DNA of 64,000 nucleotides, taken from NCBI RefSeq assembly GCF_031755915.1, contig NC_083385.1:10437001-10501000 (forward strand), written 5' to 3'. This document shows, one piece after another, positions 34,649 to 45,786 of this stretch (position 1 is its first letter; each line of letters starts with the position of its first letter). Origin of the DNA: Ziziphus jujuba (taxonomy: Eukaryota; Streptophyta; Magnoliopsida; Rosales; Rhamnaceae). A program made the position numbers and the translations under genes. The notes under the pieces are model-generated. The model was not told where the DNA came from and searched no databases. It worked only from the letters and a program-made list of their open reading frames with translations.

Positions 34649-34658
34649 TATTTATAAA
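34649..34658 (+). promoter_or_regulatory. TATA box of the OVATE family gene
   Basis: CTATTTATAAAG lies about 115 bases before the OVATE start codon, giving a leader of roughly 80 bases that includes a GA-rich run (34724-34760, GAGAGA then GCGAGCGAGCAAGCGAGG). Confidence 0.5.
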
Positions 34659-34769
34659 GCTCACATTTTCACGAACAGTTTCTGTGCTTGTATTACGCTC
34701 CAGACAAAGAGACAGAAGAGAAAAGAAAGAGAGAGAGAGAGAGCGAGCGAGCAAGCGAGGTAGGGGCCA

Positions 34770-35888
34770 ATGGCGAAACGTTTCAGGCTAAGGATTTCGC
34801 GAGTGATTCCGTCTTTCCAATCCTGCCGCTCAAAAGAAACTACGGCTCTCCCAACAGATCCTGTCCCTTCATTCAACAGACTCTCCCCGGTCAACGCCAC
34901 AGCTGTCAACCTCCGTTTTCCAACTACCACCACCCCCCCACTACACAGTCCACCACCTCCATCGTCGAATAAACACTACTCCTCCCTGAAGCGCCATGTG
35001 TCCGCTTTCGTATCCGTGGGCTGCGGTACCAGATCAAAACCTACACACTCAGACGACGACAGCAATGAAGGACCTGAGTTTCACTGGGAAAAAGAAGAGA
35101 AATGGCACGTCGTCGCTAAGGTCTACAACGAGACTCCACGTCGGAAAATCTACAATTCCTCTGTTTCCGGCTGTTCCGACAGAGACGACGACGTTCTGCC
35201 TCCACCGCCACCACCACCTTCATCGGCGGAGAAAAAGAAAAGGCGTGTCAAGAAGAAGAAAACGCCCTGTCGTCTCCGAATCAGCACGTCTTCAGCTGAA
35301 AGTGGACTTTTCAGTAGCGATGGTTTCAATGACGTGGAAGATGAAGAAACCGAAACGCTCGTTTCGTCTTCCAGAAGCTTCTCCACCGATTCTTCGTCGG
35401 AATTCAACCCTCATTTGGAAACCATACGCGAGGTAACATTCGATTGCCCGAGGCGAAAGAAGAGCAGAGTAAAAAAGGTCAAGAATAAGAATAAGAAGCC
35501 AAAACGGTACGTCTCAAAGGGTGAGAGGAAAACTAGGAACAATTCGAGGAAGAGTGGTGGGTGGTCGCCGTCGGCCGAGAGTGAGTCTCCGGCGAGACTA
35601 TCGATGTTTCAGAGGCTGATACCGTGTACGGTGGAAGGGAAGGTGAGAGAGAGCTTCGCGGTGGTGAAGAAGTCGGAGGATCCGTACGTGGATTTCAAAA
35701 GGTCGATGATGGAGATGATACTGGAGAAGCAAATGTTCGATGACAAGGATTTGGAGCAGCTCTTGCACTGTTTCTTGTCTCTGAATTCTAGGCAGCACCA
35801 TGGGATTATCGTTCAAGCTTTCTCTGAGATTTGGGACACCTTGTTCTGTACAACAACCACCAGCCGTAGAGTTTCTAGAGCTCTCTGA
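34770..35888 (+). CDS. OFP7: OVATE family protein (transcriptional repressor)
   Basis: Intronless, 372 aa. The OVATE domain (about 70 residues) is C-terminal, at about 297-362: ESFAVVKKSEDPYVDFKRSM, then MLEQ/LLHCFLSLN-type text ending FSEIWDTLF. OVATE proteins bind TALE homeodomain proteins and TRM proteins and repress growth genes, affecting organ shape. The N-terminal part is low complexity, with a Pro run near 146-153 and two Lys/Arg clusters (KKKRRVKKKK and RRKKSRVKKVKNKNKKPKR) that can act as nuclear signals. In Arabidopsis, OFP7 (At2g18500) lies next to SF3B4 (At2g18510), as here, so I call OFP7; OFP6/OFP8 are close relatives. It is the only plus-strand gene in the window. Confidence 0.9.
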   Translation: MAKRFRLRISRVIPSFQSCRSKETTALPTDPVPSFNRLSPVNATAVNLRFPTTTTPPLHSPPPPSSNKHYSSLKRHVSAFVSVGCGTRSKPTHSDDDSNEGPEFHWEKEEKWHVVAKVYNETPRRKIYNSSVSGCSDRDDDVLPPPPPPPSSAEKKKRRVKKKKTPCRLRISTSSAESGLFSSDGFNDVEDEETETLVSSSRSFSTDSSSEFNPHLETIREVTFDCPRRKKSRVKKVKNKNKKPKRYVSKGERKTRNNSRKSGGWSPSAESESPARLSMFQRLIPCTVEGKVRESFAVVKKSEDPYVDFKRSMMEMILEKQMFDDKDLEQLLHCFLSLNSRQHHGIIVQAFSEIWDTLFCTTTTSRRVSRAL

Positions 35889-36720
35889 ATCAAAATGGGG
35901 AAAGAAAAGAAAAAAGAAAAATAAAATGTAGTAAATCTTTTATTTTTCTCCCTTTGTTTTCTAATTTGTAATATATATTATGTAGGTTTCCTTAATGTTT
36001 AATGGTTAAGATCGTATCTCAATATATATTTGCATGCATTTTCTCTACGTAGATCTCAATTTCATGTTCAGAAAGAAAATTGCTTTTGTCTAATCTATTG
36101 GCTTGTCTATAATTGTTATTTTCAATATCTTTGCAAGAAGTTTTCTCTAGACTTTATTTGTTAATATTTACTTTTGTGTTAATATTTTTTCACTTTTTTA
36201 TTAAAATATACAGATTAATATACAACTAGTCAAATACTATAATGCTGGATAGGCAGTTGTTATAAAACGAGGCTTGAAGGAGCTTGGAATAAACTATGGA
36301 GCTTTCAAAACTGTCATGAGGATTGTAAAGGTGAAACACATTTAAGGACTGGGCAATTTCTTTTTCTGATGGAAATGGTAGTTTTGACAGAAAGAACAGA
36401 GAGTAACACGTGGACACAAGCATGCCAAAGATTTGGGGGGTCTACATCATTGAACTGAGCCCCGAGTCAGCCGACTGACCAATGATTCAATGAGACTGAA
36501 ATGATGTTGTAACTTGCAAGCTGATCATGAACATATCAAAATATATATGAGTGACTCTTCTAATCCTTTACTCCGCGTTTCACTTTCACCCTCATTATTC
36601 TTATGCACATGGGGATATATATATATATATATGTATTTTCATTTGGGTCCACACGCCTTCAGAATATTAAGAACTTTATCTTAATTCTTTGTAAATCTTT
36701 TATTGGTTAGATTATTTAAT
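35889..36720. other. OVATE gene 3' region and AT-rich intergenic DNA
   Basis: Probable 3' UTR for the first 200 bases, then AT-rich DNA with a (AT)n run at about 36615-36634. The open frame at 36226-36423 (minus) has no recognisable content. Confidence 0.65.
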
Positions 36721-36721
36721 T

Positions 36722-37006
36722 ATGAACAGTATTATAATGTTACTAATACTCAATTACCATCAAATCAATCTAGCTTCGAAGTGGAGTGAGAATAGTAAAG
36801 CAGCGATGTTTACAGAATTATGTCGTTTATTATTTAAATACATAATGATAGAGCTTAGTCAGTTATTGTTAGTTATGCAACAGATTATTGATCGTTATAG
36901 ACTTCCCACTCCTTCTATTCACCTAAAGTCCACCTTTGAAATGCTTTTTCAAAAACCACCTGATTATCGTAATTTGAAAATATTTGGCTGTCTTTATTAT
37001 CATTGA
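36722..37006 (+). pseudogene. relic of a Ty1/Copia retrotransposon integrase
   Basis: Residues about 56-94 of this open frame (DRYRLPTPSIHLKSTFEMLF, then QKPPDYRNLKIFGCLYYH) match the conserved end of Copia integrase cores (INRLPTP, SPFE.LF, P.Y..L..FGC). The upstream part is degenerate. No protease, reverse transcriptase or LTR is found around it, so only a fragment of the polyprotein remains. Confidence 0.75.
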
Positions 37007-37040
37007 TTAAACCGTATAACAAACACAAATTAGAGTCCAC

Positions 37041-37104
37041 ATCAAGGCCATGTCTCTTTTTTTTTTTTTTTTTTTGGGTGAATATCAAGGCAGTGTCTCT
37101 TTTT
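37041..37104. mobile_element. micro-insertion of poly(T)-GGGTGAAT with target duplication
   Basis: ATCAAGGCCATGTCTCTTTT (37041-37060) and ATCAAGGCAGTGTCTCTTTT (37084-37103) are a 20-base direct repeat with two changes. Between them is only T15 followed by GGGTGAAT. This is what a retroposed A-tailed RNA truncated to a few bases would leave. The same signature appears at 24832-24917. Confidence 0.5.
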
Positions 37105-38900
37105 CCACATCAATGTTAACTTCACACATAATCTATAGTATGCGATTGTCTTATTAGTTTCGATTTTGAAATGCAAATTTGTCTTTTTCAATCAATTTTT
37201 TTGTTGTTCTAATTATTGTTAAATCACAAGTTAAATTAGGAATATATCTTTGGAATATTTCATATAATCTGGGCACTACTAAGCAATAACAATGACGACG
37301 AGAGCGAATTACTTGTTAATAGTACAATACGTAAAAAGTAGAGTACACCTTAGAAGCTAAAAGACAAAATGGCCGGCCTCCATCCATGGGGCATCTGTCA
37401 ATGTCCATTGTCCAAGACCAAAAAAGATTACTGTTTCAGGTGTTTCTTCAGTGCGGTGTGTCATATATATCTACAAGTCTCTCTCGACTTTTCTTTTTCT
37501 TCTATAAAAACCATAGGTCTTCTAAGAGCAGCCTGATGATATGTATATATGGAGGCAAGAGGCAGAGATAGCAGTAAAAAAGTGAGACTTCACTTATGCT
37601 GTTGAAGGGATAAGATTATACAAATATGTAGGAAGGTGTTTCGTGAAGGCCACGCCAAGAGTTAGAATAGGGCCCTGCCCTCGGTTGAAGGGAAGAGAAA
37701 AGAGAGAAGAGAGAAGAGAGAAAAGAGAAAAGAGAAGAGAAAGAAATTCTCTTAGTTGAACTGGAAACGTTTCAGTGCATAGAGAGCACACACGGTATCA
37801 GAGATTCTTTTACCCACCTAACGAAACTATGCCTTTAAAGCCCCAACCTTCCTGACTCACTCCCTCCAAAAAAGGCACCGCCAGTTTCCACTTTCTTTTA
37901 AGCGCATGCAATTTTTTTAGATTCTTTAGTATCCTTCTAAACCCCTATCCATCCCTACGTATCACTCTCTCTTTCCTAATCCTCCCTTCACCGTTGGATT
38001 TCCTTTCCCCGTGATTTGTGCCCCCATCCATTTGATTTCCCAGAAAGAACAAAAAAAAACATATAAAGAAGAAATATATACAACAAGAAACATCTATATA
38101 TGGTTTAAATACGTAACCATTTGAGAACGTACAGAAAACCCATCTGCTTCTTCATTGTCTACGATGTTTCTTAGACAGTTACAGTTCCTTGCCGAACGCA
38201 ATTAGTACAACACAAGGAAAGGTAACAAGTTTTCCAGTAACAAAATTTTCTTCAGGATTTGTCAGGTTTCAACTCGAGAACTTAGTCACTAACTCGTCGA
38301 TTTTGATTTAGTACAAGGTATTAATATTTCGCTGTTCCTCAGCTCCGTATGATAATGTGCCATATCTTTCTGTTATTTGGTTTATAATTATGTTAACGTA
38401 CATATATTTTTTGGTTTTAAAGAAAAGGGGAAAAACTTAAATAAAACTTAAATATGAAGTTTTTGGACAGACTTTATTGTTTTATAGCGTTTGTTGGTGT
38501 GCCAAAGTAGACGAACTGAAAAGAGGATCAATAATATCAACTTTCACGACAGGATATGTGTATGCAAGTTTCTTAAAAGAAGTAAAAATAATATGAAAAA
38601 TTAACATAAAGCTGAACTAGTTAAAACGGTCGCTTCGAGCACAGCGAGTTCAAGCTACAGACCCTTTTGATCGGGGGATACATATAATAGATCTTTGCCA
38701 CTCCAGAAAGCCCTAATGCACAGAAGAAAAGACTGAATTACTTTTACAAAATTACATATTGGAGTTTACGAATTCACAAATTGACCAAAAATTCAGCTCT
38801 TTGAATAGTTGTACCTCTTTCAGTAGTTTGTTCCGCTACTATAGAAATAAACACAAAATACCCTGCATCAATGAATTTAAGACGGGGAGGGGGAGGAGGA
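37105..38900. other. intergenic DNA, partly more balanced in composition
   Basis: Contains a TATA-like TATAAAAACC near 37504, a purine-rich GAAGAGA tract at 37685-37745, and a possible tRNA-like/SINE fragment at 38615-38660 with weak box A and box B matches (TAGTTAAAACGG, GAGTTCAAGC). No open frame with recognisable content. A non-coding transcript is possible but not demonstrated. The right end is the 3' UTR of SF3B4. Confidence 0.5.
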
Positions 38901-38911
38901 TTAGTTCAAGA

Positions 38912-41900
38912 TTAAGTTGAAGCTGGAGGAGGTGGTGGAGGATTGCTGGGAGGGGGAGGGGGTGGAATTGATCCCTGTGGAAACATAAGGGGCCTCTGCT
39001 GAGGGGGAGGAGGCGGTTGTCGCCAATTTGGTGGTGGGGCACCCATTCCCATGGGAGGTGGAAGAGACCTTGGAGGAGCCATGCCCGCCTGTGGCGGTGG
39101 TGGTGGCATGCTTGGGGGAGGAGGTCTGAATTGCTGAACTGGAGGTGGAGGCATCATATGTGCTGGGACTGTTTGACCTGGTTGTTGTGGCTGACCTTGC
39201 CATGTCGGTTGTCCAGCTACCTGCATGGTTGGGTAGGCCAAACCTTGAGGGGTTGGTGGGCGGAGTGTAGGAACAGGAACTGGTATAGCAGCACCATTTG
39301 CAAAGGGCCGTGGAGGCACCGGACCACCCAAAGTACCGTTGGCCTGGGGACCATTTGTAAGTGTTGGAGGCCCGCTGGCAAATAGTGTATGAGGCCTGCT
39401 CTTTGAACTAGGATTGCTTGCAGCCAAAACTCTCTCTGCAACGTGATAGTAGGACATGAGTTAATATTCGTAATAATATAATGTATTTTCTAGTTATGAA
39501 GTCGCTAAAGTAACAAATTCCCAAACTCGCAATATAACAAAAGCAAAAAGCATGAATCAGAACTGATCTCATAGCTATATGATAGTAACATAAAGACAAA
39601 CATATGAAGCAGCAAATGCGAACAAGAAACCACACCTGCTGGAGTACCATGACGCTCCCCTTTTGTGTCTTTCTTATATGCATATGAAACTGTTATTTGA
39701 CGATTGCAAAGATATTGACCATTCATTGCCTGTAAAAATAGAGAATCAGCCAACGTTCATATATTAAATCAAGATACACTTGGTGACAACTATTTTCTGA
39801 AAGGCCTTACTGAATGGAACTTTTAACAAATCAAAGTAGACATGGCATTGACATTTTTAGCAATCATAACGAATTTAAAGAGTTGTAAGATGACTAACTA
39901 ATCTGAAAACTCATTACCATAAACAAATAATTCATTCACGTAATGTAACTTGTCAAGAATATTCTGTGGATATCAAGGACAAGTTCAGGCACATACCTCA
40001 ATTGCTGCATCAGATGCCTCAAAGGAATCATAGCTAATAAAACCAAAACCACGAGAATTTCCTGTATCTGGATCTCTCATTATCTGGAAAAGATAAGTAA
40101 AAATCATTAGAATCCATGTAACCATACAGATCACTAAATTAATTGGTAGAGTACAAACTCAAAATAAGCATTAAACAGAAATGTTTGATTCTAGACCTTG
40201 TACCAGCAGCATTTCTATTTGTCTGGAAAAGTGAAGTGTCAAATTTCAGAATTTATTTACGAAATTAATTTTTAGATTCTAGATGATTGGACCTAAAACT
40301 GGCCCCTTGGCACTTAATTAAGAAGGAAGAGGAGATCAAAATCCAGTTTAGAATGTGCTGTCTCTACCATCCAACAAACCATTCTCTTGCATGAGCAAGC
40401 TATGAAATTCATAGTATTCCTAGATCAATTGTGGTTTGTGGATGATTATAGATATTAAAATACAGACATCATAAATAATCTGGCAATTGAGAAAGCGTGA
40501 TCCTCAATTTCCATCCTTGTACAGCCTACTGTAAAAACAAAAGTGGACAACGAAAAGTTCACAACCACGACTAACTAACTGCCTCGACATATTCAACCAA
40601 ACACAACCTTAAGTCCTGATTTCTTAGGTTGGTTACAAAACCTAACACCTCACTCCCTCGGTCCATGTTTAAGTAGGTCCATATCCTCCACACAAAGAGT
40701 ACCATCTCAATATCAGACAAACAATAGTGCAATTTAATTAATGAGATAATAGAAAACCGAGATGTGCTTAAGGAAAACTTCAATGTATATGAACATAAGA
40801 AAGTCCGAACCAATACCTTCGGATTTGTAACTATGACCCCAAAGGCACTGAAAGTATCATAAAGAAGTTTCTCATCCACATCCTGAAAGAAAATCAGGGT
40901 CAGTTTTTGTTATAATTAAGGTTAACCAAAAAGTTAAAAACTAACAGTATAACATCCCTATTTGGACTTCCACACAAAGTGGAACAGCTTACAGGGTCAA
41001 GGTTTCCAATGAAAAGGTTTGCCCCCACATCCAGACTCTTTTTATCTTGTGATGCCTGTAACCATATAAATGAGACATGAATAAAGTTTCATATAACTTG
41101 CATCTCTCTCTTTCAAAGACTTGCAAATAAAAAACATGTTGCACTTTAAATGGCCTTTTAAATTTGTAATATGCAAGATAAAATTCTATCCAGTACGTAA
41201 CATTCAGAAGCTGGAAGATGCAAGTTTAAAAAGGAAAGTCAATACCTTATTTACACGGATTGGCTTCCCATAAAGTTTAATCATATTAAGCACCTTGATT
41301 GCCTGCATAATTTACAGACAGTACAAGCAAAAAAATAAAATAAAAATTATATTTCAAAAAGGAAATTCGACTTCACTACTGAACAATATGTATCAATGGG
41401 CATCACTCACATAATCAGCATCTTCTTCACTTCGGAATTCCACAAATCCATATCCTTGATGAAGGTTCGTCACTCTATCTTTAGGAACATACACATTAAC
41501 TGAAACAATACAGAAAAAAAAAAAAAAATTACGCAAACGCACATTCTCCTATCAAAACTTGTTACTTTAGTACTTAAAAATGTTGGAAGCTATTAAAACT
41601 GCCACAACAAAAACTTATCTCAGTGCATTGAAAACAAAGCAAAGTTTTAAAACCATTCTTCATCTTCTTCGATGATATTTTATTTATCTAAATCACACCT
41701 TTGCTTCAAGGGGAACTTAAAGCACCTAAATAGGCAATCGGACATCCATGGTTAAACACAGAGCAAATGCATAGAGTAAATAGCGGTAACAACCACAAAG
41801 TGGCAAAGTAAACTATCCATCTATGGTTAACCCAAATATCCCAACCAATAATATGAAGCCTAAACATGAAAGCTTATACACCGTTGATCTAATATACACA

Positions 41901-42367
41901 CATATGAGAGCACATTTAAGTTAAATAATAATAACAATAATAATAATAATAATAAGACTTTGAATGCCAAAGAAAAAGAAAAAGCATACCAACAGGGCCA
42001 GCTTGAACAAATAACTCCCATAGTAACTCCTCAGAAACCTGCAAGCAAATTTAGAAAAAAATTAAAAATAAATAAATAAATCAACTACTTGAAATTCCAA
42101 GAAAATGAATTATGGATTTCGGAACCAAAAATACAAAGCCCGAGGCAAAAACCCTAAAAAACCTTTTCTGCAATAATCATAAGGCGATAGAAGGAAGTAG
42201 AAAATCCTAAAGTTAAAAGCAAAGATGAAAATGAAAAAGAAAAAGAAAGAAGAAAGAAGAACCTGAGGGTCAAGATTTCCAACATATGCAGTGGCGTCTT
42301 GGTTCCTCTCGGCCGAGTGTTGTCCCAGCAAGTTCGCTCCCACACCCGGCGCTATTCGGGTCGTCAT
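38912..42367 (-). CDS. SF3B4: splicing factor 3B subunit 4 (SF3B4/SAP49)
   Basis: Component of the U2 snRNP SF3b complex that contacts pre-mRNA near the branch point. Nine exons: 42263-42367, 41990-42038, 41411-41499, 41246-41302, 40993-41055, 40817-40882, 39997-40083, 39636-39729, 38912-39435, giving 377 aa. RRM1 is about residues 26-104 ([18 protein letters not shown]) and RRM2 about 113-192 ([18 protein letters not shown]). The last exon encodes a Pro/Gly-rich C-terminus with runs such as [14 protein letters not shown]. Length and layout match Arabidopsis At2g18510 (about 360 aa). Its promoter carries site II motifs. An intact, essential-type gene with no oddities. Confidence 0.96.
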
Positions 42368-42589
42368 TTTTTCTCAATCTCTCGCTTTCTCTGTGTGACT
42401 GAGTTTGGAATTGGAAAACACTTTCTATTTTACCTGTTATTTTCTTCCCAAATTAAATAAAAACAAAAACTAAAATAAAATAGCTGTTAATCTTTTCTAT
42501 AATTTCACGATTGGACGAACTCTCTCTCAAGCAAGTCTCAAAGTCCGCAGGCGGTGCTACTCTCTTCAGTCTTCGCCTTCGGACATGGG

Positions 42590-42680
42590 ATTGAAATGGG
42601 CCCAACCAGCGTAACGTTTGGGTAAATGTCGGGTCCGATTGATCTAATGGGTCTGGGCATGTTTTTTAAAGCCCATCAGT
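42590..42680 (-). promoter_or_regulatory. SF3B4 promoter with site II motifs
   Basis: TGGGCCC (42597-42603), TGGGTCTGGGC (about 42649-42659) and GCCCAT (42671-42676) lie 230-310 bases upstream of the SF3B4 ATG. Such GGCCCA/TGGGC(C/T) elements are TCP-binding motifs common in housekeeping promoters. Confidence 0.45.
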
Positions 42681-42689
42681 GAGAGATCG

Positions 42690-43700
42690 TGGGAACCAAG
42701 AGGTTTAAAGGATTTTTCACTTTTTGATTAATGGGTTTCAAAGGATTTATGATTGTTAATTAATTACAGTAAAATAACTAGAAAATTGGATTAAACCAGT
42801 TTTTCACTTACAATTAAACTTGTAAGTAGAACCCTGATGGGAAATAGGAGTTGGTGATCGTCCTATTTGTGCTCTTGTTATGGGTTGCCATAGAAAGGGA
42901 GATTTTTTTTATTTTTATTTTTTTTAAAGAATAATACAAAGGGAGATAATTGATTAAATATTTTGTGGAAGATTTACAAATAAAAAATACATGTTTTGCA
43001 TCCCAAAGGATAAAATCATATACTAATTGATTAGCCAGTATAGAAAATGAACAATAACCATGATACCAAAGTTCTCTCTTTTTTATTTTTTTCATACAAA
43101 AAAATAGAACATCTCAATAATTGATTTATTTTCCCCTTGAGACAACGTCTTCAGTAACATTTATACGCCCATTCGCTTATGCCTGCCAAACTTTAGGATT
43201 GGCTTTAAACTACTATTCATCTTCAGCCCAGAGATTCTTCCTTCTTTTAAAATGATGGAAGAATGGCATTTGGTTCCCATTTGCAGAAAAAACAGCTTAG
43301 ATCATAGAACTACCCCTTCAAGCCATTCAAATGCCGGAAGCAGAGTGCTCAATGAAGTGGCAAAATTTCATCCATATAATGGAATCTTATAAAATGGTAG
43401 AAGATATAATTTTTCACCAGCGGTAAAAATTATGAAGTGTTGAACAGCTACCAAATAACAGGAACAAAAAAGTGACAAAAATCAATATGAAAAAAACAAA
43501 AAAATGGAGCTTTTACACCTTAATGATTGCATGCAAGCTCCAATTTTTGGCTTCCACAGCCAATCAAACTAATAAACTTCAGCAACACTGCATTATTCAT
43601 TACAGGTTACATATCAATCAGACCGGAGTCAAATGCAGAGGCAGATTTATGAGACCAACTCCAGTCGATACCAACCAAAAAGAAAAACTTGAATGAAAAC
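42690..43700. other. intergenic DNA between SF3B4 and the PPR gene
   Basis: AT-rich; no recognisable gene. Open frames at 42814-43095 and 43472-43696 have no domain. The last few hundred bases are probably the PPR gene 3' UTR. Confidence 0.65.
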
Positions 43701-43710
43701 TTTTACTCGG

Positions 43711-44940
43711 TCATGCAGCAGCTTCTTTATCCTCATCCGATATTGAAGAAGCATCAGAAGCAGAAGCCAAACCAAGACTTTCCTCGACTTTCTTCCAAGA
43801 ATTCAATACATTAGGCGGGAACTTCTTTTTTATAGTTCTAATCAATCCCTTGGCCTCCTTAATTTTCTTCTTCTTTACTAACCCCTCAACTAAATGTTTC
43901 AAGGTGTTGAAATCTGGAATTTTATGCACCCCAACACTAGTCTTGAATACCTTATACCCTCTCTCAAAATCCCCACTCCTACATAAATAGTATATCAAAG
44001 TCCTAAAAGTAGCTGCATTAGGATTACACCCATTATCCTCCAAACCCTCATAAACATTCTTTGCCTCTTCCATCATTCCATTCTTACAATAACAAGTCAT
44101 CAAGTAATTGTAACTAATCGTATCAGGTTTCAGCCCGGCATTGCTCATTTCATCAATCAAAGCCTTCACCTTTTCCGGTTTCCCACCTTGGCAATGCATA
44201 ATCCTAACATTATAAGCTGCAACATCAATCTCACAATCCTTGTTCACCATCGTACTCCACAACTTCTCGGCCTCTTCGGTCTCGCCCTTCTTGTACAGAG
44301 TATCCAATATGGTCGTAAACGTTACAGCAGTTACCTCAATGCCTTTCTTCTCCATCTCTGTCAAAGTCTCAATGGCCTTCTCCGGCGAACCGGCTTCGCA
44401 ATAAGCCTTAATCAAAATACCATAGGAAATTTTATTAGGGGTGAAACCGTACTTCGCCGGAATGTCATTGAACAAGACGGGAACCTTATCAAACAGTTTG
44501 GAATGATTGCAAGCCGATAACAGGGTATTGAAGGAAATCACCGATCTGGATGTACCCAACTCGTCCATTTGCTCGAAGGTTCTCAAGGCATGATCGAACA
44601 TGCCGGCTAAGCCGTAAGATCGAATAAGGGTGGACAAGTAAGGTTCTTCGGTGATCTTTGGGTCAGTCTTATGGGACTCGATGAGGGTTTCGATGTCCGA
44701 GAATCGGCGAGCCTTGGCGAGGCGACGGACGGTGAGGTCCTGAGCATAACGAGAGGAAGTGGGGGAGCAATAGTTTTTGGATAAAGAGGAATAGATTTCC
44801 AGAGCTTTGTCAGGGTCATGCTCAGATCGGAGCTTTGATTTTGCTCTTGAGATGGAGATTGAAGGTTTGGCTGCGGAGGTGGTAGTGGCGGCGGTGGAAG
44901 ATAGATGACGGAGATGGCGGATGGGAGTTGAAGATGACAT
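43711..44940 (-). CDS. P-class pentatricopeptide repeat protein (mitochondrial, rPPR-like)
   Basis: Intronless, 409 aa from the ATG at 44940 (MSSSTPIRHLRHLSSTA). The N-terminus is rich in Ser, Thr, Ala and Arg with no acidic residue for about 30 residues, as in a mitochondrial targeting peptide. About eight PPR repeats follow from about residue 110, for example VISFNTLLSACNHSKLFDKV, KISYGILIKAYCEAGSPEKA, AVTFTTILDTLYKKGETEEA and TISYNYLMTCYCKNGMMEEA. No E or DYW domain, so P class, with an acidic C-terminal end. It corresponds to Arabidopsis At4g36680/At2g18520, which I recall among PPR proteins of the mitoribosomal small subunit; that role is inference here. In Arabidopsis, too, it sits between SF3B4 or the transporter and U2AF65. 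Confidence 0.92.
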   Translation of the reverse strand: MSSSTPIRHLRHLSSTAATTTSAAKPSISISRAKSKLRSEHDPDKALEIYSSLSKNYCSPTSSRYAQDLTVRRLAKARRFSDIETLIESHKTDPKITEEPYLSTLIRSYGLAGMFDHALRTFEQMDELGTSRSVISFNTLLSACNHSKLFDKVPVLFNDIPAKYGFTPNKISYGILIKAYCEAGSPEKAIETLTEMEKKGIEVTAVTFTTILDTLYKKGETEEAEKLWSTMVNKDCEIDVAAYNVRIMHCQGGKPEKVKALIDEMSNAGLKPDTISYNYLMTCYCKNGMMEEAKNVYEGLEDNGCNPNAATFRTLIYYLCRSGDFERGYKVFKTSVGVHKIPDFNTLKHLVEGLVKKKKIKEAKGLIRTIKKKFPPNVLNSWKKVEESLGLASASDASSISDEDKEAAA

Positions 44941-45786
44941 TCCTAGGGTTTTTTTGGAGGGTTTGGGTGAAAGAGCAACTTTCAAGTGCCTGTGTTCGTG
45001 TAAAATGAGTAGGGTTTTAGAGGGCTGTTGAGCTGTGCTGACAAAACTAACTCCGTCAAATCTTGAATGCTATTTTTCTTTTTGGTAATAATTTATTTCC
45101 CGGATATATTTTGAATAATGGAAATTATTATTTTTTTTCACTATTTCCCGAATAAATGTTAAAAAAGAAATTATTATACTTTTAAATATAATTAATTTTT
45201 CTATTTCCCTGAGCATTTTATACTGTTAAAATAATTAATTAAGGTACAAAAATATACTTTACGCTAGTATTAAATAATAAGCTGAAAATACTTTGCTTTC
45301 CCCATCTCCCTAAACTTTTGTTTTACCACACTTTACATCTAAAATAAACCCCTTTCAAAATACCCAACTCATAATGGCGGTGAAAATGAAAAAACCTAGA
45401 TTTTATCCATGCGCACTCAGCTTTCGAATCTCCACAAAATTTAAGAGGCAGCACAATTACATATTTCATATTCAACGACATAGGTAACAAACGCAAAAGT
45501 CCAACAAATTGCAAATCACTATAAAATTCAAGGACGATAATCTTCTTTTTATGAAAATATGGCTTTTTCATTAAAAGGTAATAGGCATCCCTTCATAATA
45601 ATAATTTTCATATTTAAATCCCTTCAATTAAGCATAAAAGCCAAATTATATTCAAAGAAAAGCAAGAAAAATAGACAACTAAAATATAGTGTCAATCTAA
45701 AATTCATTAATATTTTCTTCGATTCAAAAATACTATATAATTGTCTTATCGCCTAAAGCGACAAATAAAAGATGAGTCCGCCTTAA
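44941..45786. other. intergenic DNA between the PPR and U2AF65 genes
   Basis: PPR promoter and leader, then AT-rich DNA leading into the 3' UTR of U2AF65. No gene or repeat recognised. Confidence 0.7.

Noticed and set aside
36722..36850. N-terminal half of the Copia relic frame as a separate gene
   Set aside because: It has no similarity I can recognise and is simply the open upstream part of a decayed integrase fragment.
38615..38660. Possible tRNA gene or SINE
   Set aside because: Box A and box B matches are weak, no cloverleaf can be drawn and no A-tail or target duplication is visible.
44941..44985. Upstream extension of the PPR protein by 15 residues
   Set aside because: The extension starts at TTG, not ATG; the ATG at 44940 gives a good targeting peptide and the family's usual length.
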